In this document: piece by piece, positions 40,567 to 46,492 of the stretch
Layout: each line of letters opens with the position of its first letter
Numbering within the stretch: position 1 is the first letter of the stretch
Assembly (NCBI GenBank): GCA_002329325.1
Contig: DCTX01000036.1
Span: 1 to 46,492, forward strand
Direction: 5' to 3'
DNA length: 46,492 nt
Origin: Anaerolineales bacterium UBA1429
GTDB lineage: Bacteria > Chloroflexota > Anaerolineae > UBA1429
Program-made: the position numbers and the translations under genes
The notes under the pieces: generated by a model
The model's database searches: none
The model's input: the letters and a program-made list of their open reading frames with translations, nothing else
What the model was told of the DNA's origin: nothing

Positions 40567-41592
40567 CTAGACCTCGGCCCACAGGCACGCGAACCGCTGG
40601 ACGAGGCCCTCGTCGAACACAAAGGCGCCTGCATCTCGGGCGGCCGCGTTGTACAGGGGCAGGAACCGGCGCAGATCGCGCACGCAGGCAACGATCTCCT
40701 CGCCAGGATGGGCGGCCTCCATGGTGCGGATCATGCGCGCCCCCAGGTAGTGTCCGGCGGGCAAGACGGCCTCTTCCATGTCCATGGCCAGCGCCCGGTA
40801 GGCCTCCCAGCAGGCCTCGGTCTCGGCGCCCGGCTCCAGGCAGGCGGCCAGGATCGCCTCCGCCCGCGCCATGAGCTCGCGCTCCTCGCGCCCAAGGCGC
40901 TGCAAGCGGGCCACGACCCGCTCGGGCAAGCCCTCCGCGGCCATCTCGAGAAACACATACTGGGGGGTGAGATAGTAGTTGGCCATGCCCTCCAGCAGCA
41001 GGTTCTGCACGTGGGCCACGGCGACAGCGCGGCCCGTCGACCCGTGGAGCAGCGCCTGCCGGGCGGCGTCCTGGCCGCTCCAGTAGCCGAACCCCAGGTG
41101 GTGGAGCTCGTGGCTGACCACGCTCTCAAAGGTGCTCTGCTCGGTGGCACCGTGGAGCACGCTCACGCCCATGGCGTTGCCGTGCACAAAGGCGTTGTTG
41201 AACAGGTCTATGGTGATGTGGATGGTGGCATCCAGGGGGGTGGAGGGGGGCAGATAGGCCAGGACGCGCCCGGCAAGGGCAGAGGTATCCACCTCCTCGA
41301 GCCAGGCCAACCTGGCGGCCATCAAGGGCGCCTGATCCACCGCCATGCCAAAGCCCTCGGCCAGCCTCTCGGGCAGCAGACCCCGGGGGGCCCTATCCGG
41401 CCGGTCAAAGTGGCGGATGGCCCCCCCGATCTTGTTCGGCGCGTCGGGATCCCAGCCGCCGTAGAACCCGGCAAAGAAGGGATCCACCTGCAGCGCGGCG
41501 TCTATCTCGGCGTCGTCGGGATCGTGGCCCTCCCGGATGCGCTGCAACAGCGCCAGCAACGCTCGCGCGCCGTCTGTGCGGATGGTCAGCAT
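40567..41592 (-). CDS. Putative zinc-dependent peptidase (DUF5700/gluzincin-like)
   Basis: A 341-residue protein with a metallopeptidase motif HELHH (His161, Glu162, His165) in ESVVSHELHHLGFGYW and a likely third ligand Glu about 35 residues on in LLLEGMANYYL, the gluzincin arrangement. This fits the family annotated as putative zinc-dependent peptidase DUF5700. No signal peptide or membrane segment is seen, so it appears cytoplasmic. The substrate is unknown. ATG 41592 is preferred because AGAGGAG sits about eight bases upstream and overlaps a less likely upstream ATG. It is on the same strand as the aldo/keto reductase but separated by a hairpin. Confidence 0.7.
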   Translation of the reverse strand: MLTIRTDGARALLALLQRIREGHDPDDAEIDAALQVDPFFAGFYGGWDPDAPNKIGGAIRHFDRPDRAPRGLLPERLAEGFGMAVDQAPLMAARLAWLEEVDTSALAGRVLAYLPPSTPLDATIHITIDLFNNAFVHGNAMGVSVLHGATEQSTFESVVSHELHHLGFGYWSGQDAARQALLHGSTGRAVAVAHVQNLLLEGMANYYLTPQYVFLEMAAEGLPERVVARLQRLGREERELMARAEAILAACLEPGAETEACWEAYRALAMDMEEAVLPAGHYLGARMIRTMEAAHPGEEIVACVRDLRRFLPLYNAAARDAGAFVFDEGLVQRFACLWAEV

Positions 41593-41648
41593 GCTCTCAT
41601 CTCCTCTCATGGGCTGCGTGGGTGCGCACGGGAGCGACCCGGCAGCCA

Positions 41649-41679
41649 AGGCGGCCGTGTGCCAGGCACGCGGCCGCCT
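41649..41679 (-). terminator. Hairpin after the aldo/keto reductase gene
   Basis: AGGCGGCCG (41649-41657) pairs with CGGCCGCCT (41671-41679), with an inner GTGC/GCAC stem and CAG loop. It lies 24 bp beyond the reductase stop on the minus strand. No U-tract. Confidence 0.6.
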
Positions 41680-41702
41680 CGCCCGATCGCGCCTTTGTGC
41701 GC

Positions 41703-42899
41703 CTAGGACTCCCTTACCGCTTCCTCCAGCCGGGTCACATAGGGGCCTTCCTCGCCCAGGGCGGCGTGGATCACGGGCATCCATTCGCTGATCGGGATCC
41801 CTTGCGGGCACTTGGCCTCGCAGGCCCGGCACTGGACGCACATCGCGGCCCGCACGTCGTGGTCGAGGATGCCCTGCTCCTCAAAGGCGAACTTTTGCCA
41901 GGCATAGTGCCCGCGCGCGGCCTCAGGGTCTCCGAACATGATGCCCTCGTTGTACGCCGCCAGGTTGCCGGGGATGTCCACGCCCTGGGGGCAGGGCATG
42001 CAGTAGGCGCAGCCGGTGCAGGGTATGGCGATCAGCTCAGCGTAGCGCGCCCGGGCCCGCGCCACAACCGCCAGCTCGTCGCTGCTCAACAGCCCCACCC
42101 GCGAGGCGCTGGCTGCCGCCAGGTTCTGTTCCACCTGTTCCATGGCGCTCATGCCGCTGAGGACGACGGACACCTCGGGCTGGCTCCAGAGCCAGTGCAG
42201 GGCCCACTCCACGGGGGTCCGCCGCACGGGCGCGGCGTCCCAGATCTCCTGCACCGCCGGCGGCGGGCTGACCAGCTTGCCGCCGCGCAACGGCTCCATG
42301 ATCACCACCGCCAGCCCCCGGGCGGCGGCGTAGCGCAGCCCCTCCATGCCAGCCTGGTTCTCCACGTCGAAATAGTTGTACTGGATCTGGCATAGCGCCC
42401 AATCGTATTCGTCCACGATCTGCTTGAAGGTGGCCACATCGTCGTGAAAGGAGAATCCCAACCGCCCGATGCGCCCGTCGGCCATGGCCCTCTCGGCCCA
42501 TTCGCGCACCCCGAGATCACGCAGCCGCGGCCAATGGCTCTTGTTGAGGGTGTGCAGCAGGTAAAAGTCCACCTGGGGCACCTGCAGCCGTTCGAGCTGC
42601 AGGTTCAGATAGCGGTCGAAATCCTCGGCGGCGCGGATCTCCCAGCTCGGCATCTTGGTGGCCAGCTTGACCCGCTCCCGGTATCCATCCTTCAGCGCCC
42701 GCCCCAGGATCACCTCGGAATTGCCCTCGTGATAGGGGTAGGCCGTGTCGATATAGTTCACGCCCTGGTCGATGGCGTAGCGGATCATGCGCGTGGCCTC
42801 CGGCTCGTCGACTGCGCCGTTCACCGTGGGCAGGCGCATCGCGCCGAACCCCAAAGCCGAGACCTGGAACCCCGTCTTGCCCAATGCTCTGTACTGCAT
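41703..42899 (-). CDS. Aldo/keto reductase with C-terminal ferredoxin-type Fe-S domain
   Basis: A 398-residue oxidoreductase. The AKR barrel (about 1-290) has the catalytic tetrad: Asp51 in YIDTAYPYH with nearby Tyr, Lys82 in LATKMP and His116 in LLHTLNK. The C-terminal region has two [4Fe-4S] ferredoxin motifs, CTGCAYCMPCP and CVQCRACEAKCP, as in the clostridial and Chloroflexi AKR subfamily. These may use ferredoxin-linked rather than purely NADPH-linked electron transfer. ATG 42899 follows GGGAGG; an upstream ATG at 42911 is less likely. It lies 102 bp downstream of the LuxR-type regulator gene on the same strand and could be its target. Confidence 0.9.
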   Translation of the reverse strand: MQYRALGKTGFQVSALGFGAMRLPTVNGAVDEPEATRMIRYAIDQGVNYIDTAYPYHEGNSEVILGRALKDGYRERVKLATKMPSWEIRAAEDFDRYLNLQLERLQVPQVDFYLLHTLNKSHWPRLRDLGVREWAERAMADGRIGRLGFSFHDDVATFKQIVDEYDWALCQIQYNYFDVENQAGMEGLRYAAARGLAVVIMEPLRGGKLVSPPPAVQEIWDAAPVRRTPVEWALHWLWSQPEVSVVLSGMSAMEQVEQNLAAASASRVGLLSSDELAVVARARARYAELIAIPCTGCAYCMPCPQGVDIPGNLAAYNEGIMFGDPEAARGHYAWQKFAFEEQGILDHDVRAAMCVQCRACEAKCPQGIPISEWMPVIHAALGEEGPYVTRLEEAVRES

Positions 42900-43001
42900 A
42901 GCACCTCCCATGCACTATCCATGTTCCTGACAGAGGCACTATACCCCACATTCGGCGAACGGGCACCCTTCGAAAGGAGGGCGTAAGGAGGGGGCCGAGG
43001 C

Positions 43002-45704
43002 TCACATGACGGGAGGCAACAGCCCCAGGGCCCGGGCCTGGGCCACCGCCTGGGTGCGCCGGTTCACGCCCAGCTTGCCGTAGATGTTCCGCAGGTGCCA
43101 CTTGACCGTGGTAACGCCCAAGATCAGTTCGCGCGCGATCTCGCGATCCGAGAGGCCCCGGGCCACGTGCTGCAGCACCTCGATCTCGCGGGGCCGCAGC
43201 TCCTCCATGAGCGCGCCCGGCGCCTCTCTGGGCGCTGCGGCCGCAGCGGCGGCGCGCTCCCGGGCGAGGGCCTCGGTCACCCGGCGCACATAGGCGCTCT
43301 GGCGCCGTTCGGCCGGCAGGCGCTGGAGCAGAGCCGCGAGCCCCGGCGCGGGCCAATCGGCCCAACTTCGGCAAAGGCCCATGGCCTCGCCGATCTCGAG
43401 GGCCCGGAGTATCTCCTCCAGGGCGGCTGCGTCGCGCCCCAGGGCGGCATAGGCCGTCGCCAGGAGCACGCTCACCCGGGCCCGTTGCCATCCCCCGCCC
43501 AGCGCAGCCATCTGCTGCAAGCGCAGTAGGCGGTCCGCCAGGCGTTCCAGCGTCTCGCGGGGGGCCGAGTGGCCGCCGGCGCCATCGCCGAGCTGATAGC
43601 AGGCCAGCATCATGACCTCCTCGGGGGCCAGGTCCTCGCGCGCCAGGTCCACGCCATTCTGCCGCAGCCATGCCCCGGCCTCATCGCCGCGGCCCTGGCG
43701 CATCAGCAGGCGAATCCAGGCCGCGTTCACCAGCCGCGACATGGGGACGATGCAGGTCTGTTGCGCGATCGCGCCGGCCTGCTCGAGAAGTGCCCGCGCC
43801 CCATGGGGCTGGCCGGTCGTCTGCAGCAGGTGCGCCAGAGGGATCCGGGCGTAGAGCATCGGTTTGGGTTCGGCGCAGACCTCCGCCAGGCGGATGGCCG
43901 CCCGCAGGTGCTCTTCGGCAGCCTCCAGGTCGCCCCACTCGTAGAGCAACGCCCCCAGGCCGGCATGGGGCCAGCACGCCAGCGGAGAGAGGGGATCGCT
44001 CTCTCGGCACCAGGCCAGCGCCTCCTGATAGAGGCGCGCCGCCTCAGGGGCCTGCCCCTCGTACAGGCAGAGGTCCGCCAGGTAATAGCTCGCCAGCATC
44101 CCCGCCCGCAGGTTGCCGGCCTCGCGGCAGGCGACGATGCAGGCGCGGAACGCCTCGCGCGCCTGCTGCGCATCCTGGCCATCGTTGTGGGCAAAGGCCA
44201 GGTCCAGCAGGGCCTCGCTGCGCAGCACGCGGGCTTCTGCGGGCAGCAGTTCCAGCGCGCGCCGGGCGTAGTGCGCGTGCTCGCCGGCCCTGCCCTGCAG
44301 GATGGCAACCCTGGCCCGCACGGCAGCCGCCTCGCTCGCCAGCAGCGCCGCATCCTCGCCCTCGATGGGTGCGGCCTCCAGCAAGGCCAGATAGGGCAGA
44401 GCGGCCTCCGCCTGGCCGAGGTTTGTCGCGGCCCAGGCGCCCAACAGGCAAAAGCGTGGCTCGGCGGCCACGGCATCCTCCGGCAGCGCCCGAAGCCACC
44501 TGAGCACCGTGGCGCTCTCGCCCTGCATCAGCCTCTGCCTCGCCACCCGGCGGATCAGGGCGCCGGCCTGCTCGGTGCGGCCCGCCGCTATATAGTGTCC
44601 GATGGCCCGGTCTGGCTGCCCCTGGTCGGCATACCAGTTGGCGGCCCTTGCGTGCAGGCCGGGCAGCGCCTGCTCCATCTCCCGCCGCGCCTGGCGCCGC
44701 AGAAGCTCGCCGAACAGGTGGTGATAGCGGTAGCTCCCCCGGCGGTCCAGCGCCGTGAGGAAGAGATTGCGCCGATACAGCTCGTCCAGCGTGGCGGCGC
44801 CGCCCGCGACTCCGGTGACGGCGTCGCACAAGGGGCCGTTCAGCTCCTCGAGGATCGAGGTCTGCAGCAGAAAGCGACGCAGCCGCTCGGGCTGGCGCTC
44901 CACCACCTCCGAGGCGACGTAATCGGCCAGATGCCGGCCGTCCTGGCGCAGATCGGGCAGCGAGAGGCCGGCCCGCTGCGCCCGCTGCTGCTCGATGGTG
45001 AGCCCGGCCAGGTGCAGGCCGGCCGCCCATCCCTCGGTCCAGCGGTGCAGCTCGGCCAGCTCCTGCTGCGAGAGCGGGCCGCCCACGATCTTGCGAAGCA
45101 GGGCCTGGCTCTCCTCCAGGGTGAACTGCAGATCGGAGCCTCGCAGCTCGCCAAGCCGACCCTGGGCACGCCAGCGCGCCAGCGGCAGCGCCGGGTCGTA
45201 GCGGCTGCCCAGCAGCAGATGCATCGGCGCGGGCATATAGTCCACCATAGTCGCCAGCCCGCTCAGGATCGCCTCGGAGCCGATCGCCTGCAGGTCGTCC
45301 AGCACCAGGGCAAAGGGATCGGCGACCCGCGCGCACTGGTTGATGAGCATGGCTACAAATGTCCCGCCCACCTCCGGCTGCCGCCCATGCAGCACGGGCA
45401 GCAGGCGCTGGCTGACGGTCGGGTCGACCTGGTCCAGCGCGGCAAGGACGCAGGTCCAGAAGCGGGCCGGGTCGTCATCGTCCTCGTCGAGAGACACCCA
45501 CGCTACGGGCCACTCGCTGGCGTGGGCCCACTGAGCCAGCAGGGTGGTCTTGCCGGAGCCCGCAGGCGCCGAAAGCAGCACCAGCCGGCGCGAGAGCAGC
45601 CGCTCCAGACGGCTCACGAGCCAGGGGCGCGGCACCAGGTCGGGCCGGAGCACGGGTGGGCAGAGTTTCGTGCTGATCTGTGTCGATAGGGCAGGAGAGG
45701 TCAT
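43002..45704 (-). CDS. MalT-like ATP-dependent LuxR-family transcriptional regulator (LAL type)
   Basis: A 900-residue STAND-ATPase regulator. The N-terminal NTPase has Walker A in SAPAGSGKTTLLAQW (about 44-58), Walker B in FALVLDDLQAI, and the DxxD-like segment WVSLDEDDDDPARFW. A winged-helix and a long TPR region (about 370-800) follow. The C-terminal LuxR HTH (about 835-895, LRPREIEVLQHVARGLSDREIAREL and VTTVKWHLRNIYGKLGV) binds DNA. Such regulators bind an inducer on the TPR region and ATP on the NTPase; the inducer is unknown here. ATG 45704 is chosen over GTG 45764 because AGGTGA is just upstream and a promoter lies at 45781-45810. Confidence 0.92.
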   Translation of the reverse strand: MTSPALSTQISTKLCPPVLRPDLVPRPWLVSRLERLLSRRLVLLSAPAGSGKTTLLAQWAHASEWPVAWVSLDEDDDDPARFWTCVLAALDQVDPTVSQRLLPVLHGRQPEVGGTFVAMLINQCARVADPFALVLDDLQAIGSEAILSGLATMVDYMPAPMHLLLGSRYDPALPLARWRAQGRLGELRGSDLQFTLEESQALLRKIVGGPLSQQELAELHRWTEGWAAGLHLAGLTIEQQRAQRAGLSLPDLRQDGRHLADYVASEVVERQPERLRRFLLQTSILEELNGPLCDAVTGVAGGAATLDELYRRNLFLTALDRRGSYRYHHLFGELLRRQARREMEQALPGLHARAANWYADQGQPDRAIGHYIAAGRTEQAGALIRRVARQRLMQGESATVLRWLRALPEDAVAAEPRFCLLGAWAATNLGQAEAALPYLALLEAAPIEGEDAALLASEAAAVRARVAILQGRAGEHAHYARRALELLPAEARVLRSEALLDLAFAHNDGQDAQQAREAFRACIVACREAGNLRAGMLASYYLADLCLYEGQAPEAARLYQEALAWCRESDPLSPLACWPHAGLGALLYEWGDLEAAEEHLRAAIRLAEVCAEPKPMLYARIPLAHLLQTTGQPHGARALLEQAGAIAQQTCIVPMSRLVNAAWIRLLMRQGRGDEAGAWLRQNGVDLAREDLAPEEVMMLACYQLGDGAGGHSAPRETLERLADRLLRLQQMAALGGGWQRARVSVLLATAYAALGRDAAALEEILRALEIGEAMGLCRSWADWPAPGLAALLQRLPAERRQSAYVRRVTEALARERAAAAAAAPREAPGALMEELRPREIEVLQHVARGLSDREIARELILGVTTVKWHLRNIYGKLGVNRRTQAVAQARALGLLPPVM

Positions 45705-45758
45705 GGCGTCACCTGTACCCGGATGGTCGGCGGGGTGGACCGGGATCAAAGAGAGGGA

Positions 45759-45771
45759 GAGCACCGTGCTC
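45759..45771. promoter_or_regulatory. Interrupted palindrome near the regulator's transcription start (candidate operator)
   Basis: GAGCAC-C-GTGCTC, a perfect 6-bp inverted repeat with one central base. It lies 10 bp downstream of the -10 box of the LuxR-type regulator promoter, a usual place for repression. The binding protein is unknown. Confidence 0.4.
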
Positions 45772-45780
45772 GACGCGCAA

Positions 45781-45810
45781 ATGATACACCGCAGCGATGG
45801 GGCGCGTCAA
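45781..45810 (-). promoter_or_regulatory. sigma70-type promoter for the LuxR-type regulator gene
   Basis: Minus strand: TTGACG (45810-45805), 18-bp spacer, TATCAT (45786-45781). Predicted start about 45774, leader of about 70 nt. Confidence 0.65.
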
Positions 45811-45844
45811 CTGGCGGGAGCGGGGCTGGTGCGAGCCGGCGCGA

Positions 45845-45873
45845 TTGGCGCGAGCGCTGCTTGGTGGTAGACT
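45845..45873 (+). promoter_or_regulatory. Candidate promoter for lspA
   Basis: TTGGCG (45845-45850), 17-bp spacer, TAGACT (45868-45873). Predicted start about 45880, 41 bases before the TTG start. Confidence 0.5.
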
Positions 45874-45920
45874 GTGCGGGTCTGGTATGCTGGAACCGCC
45901 GCGCCGCAAGGAGACTCCCA

Positions 45921-46445
45921 TTGAGCGACAAACTCCGGTCGAATCTCGTGCTTTTCGGCATCGCCGCTCTCATCACCCTGGCAGATCAGGCCAGCAAGGC
46001 CTGGATCCGCCAGACCTTGCAGCCCTACGAATCGGCCATGCCCATCGCCTGGCTAGAGCCCTATGTGACCTTTACCCATGTGCAGAACCAGGGTGCGGCC
46101 TTTGGCCTGGGGCAGGGCTTTGGCACGTTCTTTGTGTTCACAGCCTTTGTGGCCGTGGTCCTGATCGTCTTCTTCTTCCGGCGCCTGGCCGTTCAGTCAG
46201 TCCTGCTGCGCCTGGCCCTGGGGCTGCAACTGGGCGGCGCGCTGGGCAATCTGATCGATCGCCTGCGCCTGGGCGCGGTCACCGATTTCGTCAACTTGCG
46301 CTGGTTCCCCGTATTCAACGTGGCGGATAGCTCGATCACAATCGGATCCATCCTGTTGGCCATCTTTGCCCTCTTTATCGATCGCCCGACCGAGAAGGAT
46401 ACGACGCCTCAGGCAGATTCGGGCGCCACGGGCGCCCAGGACTAG
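45921..46445 (+). CDS. lspA: Signal peptidase II (lipoprotein signal peptidase)
   Basis: A 174-residue inner-membrane aspartic protease that cleaves prolipoprotein signal peptides after lipidation. Four membrane segments are visible. The family motifs are DQASKAWI near the N-terminus, NQGAAFGL, GNLIDRLRLGAVTDFV with one catalytic Asp, and FNVADSSIT with the second. The C-terminal tail is short and polar. TTG 45921 is preceded by AAGGAGA with six bases of spacing. Substrates in the window include the lytic transglycosylase and DUF4349 lipoproteins. The following gene starts two bases after the stop, as in many lspA-rluD operons. Confidence 0.96.
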   Translation: MSDKLRSNLVLFGIAALITLADQASKAWIRQTLQPYESAMPIAWLEPYVTFTHVQNQGAAFGLGQGFGTFFVFTAFVAVVLIVFFFRRLAVQSVLLRLALGLQLGGALGNLIDRLRLGAVTDFVNLRWFPVFNVADSSITIGSILLAIFALFIDRPTEKDTTPQADSGATGAQD

Positions 46446-46447
46446 CC

Positions 46448-46492
46448 ATGGCGGAGCATCGGATGGACGTGGCGCCCGAGCAGGCCGGCGGG
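46448..46492 (+). CDS. rluD: Probable RluD-type pseudouridine synthase, N-terminus only
   Basis: An ATG two bases after the lspA stop opens a frame that runs to the window edge (15 codons, MAEHRMDVAPEQAGG). The V-x-PEQAGG pattern fits the segment just before the RLD motif of RluC/RluD enzymes, and lspA-rluD is a common gene order. Too short to be certain. Confidence 0.45.
   Translation, partial: MAEHRMDVAPEQAGG

Noticed and set aside
38896..41706. A 936-codon plus-strand open frame across the GH-A and peptidase-like genes
   Set aside because: It spans two real minus-strand genes and their intergenic promoter, and has no recognisable domain.
43569..45689. A 706-codon plus-strand open frame opposite the LuxR-type regulator
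   Set aside because: Antisense shadow; the minus strand encodes clear Walker and HTH motifs.
1..46492. tRNA, rRNA, CRISPR arrays, insertion sequences, phage attachment sites
   Set aside because: No cloverleaf, no regularly spaced repeats, and no transposase, integrase or recombinase gene was seen.

Overview
The window is a G+C-rich bacterial chromosome segment with no mobile elements, CRISPR arrays, tRNAs or rRNAs that I could see. The gene repertoire suggests an anaerobic or facultative member of the Chloroflexota, probably Anaerolineae-like. The reasons are a MalT-type LuxR regulator, a TPR-rich lipoprotein lytic transglycosylase, a CoA-disulfide-reductase/rhodanese/TusA/DsrE2 fusion, a tungsten aldehyde:ferredoxin oxidoreductase, a glycyl-radical-enzyme activase, a DUF4349 lipoprotein and an archaeal-type prolyl-tRNA synthetase. 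This taxonomic call is inference from gene content, not from a marker comparison. TTG and GTG starts are common, and many genes are preceded by clear sigma70-like promoters with 17-18 bp spacers.

Layout. Positions 1-1399: the end of an MrfA/YprA-type helicase and its partner exonuclease MrfB/YprB. 1416-5672: a GNAT acetyltransferase, a SAM methyltransferase whose translation start region is tandemly duplicated, and a Slt-like lytic transglycosylase. 5745-8228: a four-domain sulfur-carrier/disulfide reductase. 8455-14613: a cell-wall and housekeeping operon (D-Ala-D-Ala carboxypeptidase, RsuA/RluB-type pseudouridine synthase, cmk, radical-SAM DUF512 protein) ending in glmS, which is preceded by a glmS ribozyme. 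14727-16997: a convergent gene fusing a shortened GlmR/YvcK-like domain to a phosphomannomutase/phosphoglucomutase. 17206-22837: a tight five-gene minus-strand operon (FAD oxidoreductase, sulfatase, amidohydrolase, glucokinase, UroD-family protein). 23083-30260: a divergent plus-strand set (UroD-family protein, proS, GH38 alpha-mannosidase, sulfatase). 30459-35739: a minus-strand series of tpiA, HExxH membrane protein, histidine-phosphatase-like protein, Gfo/Idh/MocA oxidoreductase and tungsten AOR. 35873-46492: Nudix CoA pyrophosphatase, DUF4349 lipoprotein, glycyl-radical activase, GH-A glycosidase-like protein, HExxH peptidase-like protein, Fe-S aldo/keto reductase, LuxR-type regulator, lspA and the start of a probable rluD.

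How the genes work together. The most interesting area is 12417-17161. A glucosamine-6-phosphate-sensing ribozyme precedes the gene for the enzyme that makes that metabolite, and the next gene encodes a GlmR-like domain fused to a hexosephosphate mutase. In Firmicutes GlmR binds UDP-GlcNAc and stimulates GlmS, so this looks like a compact control module for amino-sugar and cell-wall precursor flux. A second theme is catabolism of sulfated, mannose-containing glycans: two sulfatases (one translationally coupled to the alpha-mannosidase), a glucokinase, dehydrogenases and a GH-A glycosidase. No transporter for this pathway lies in the window.
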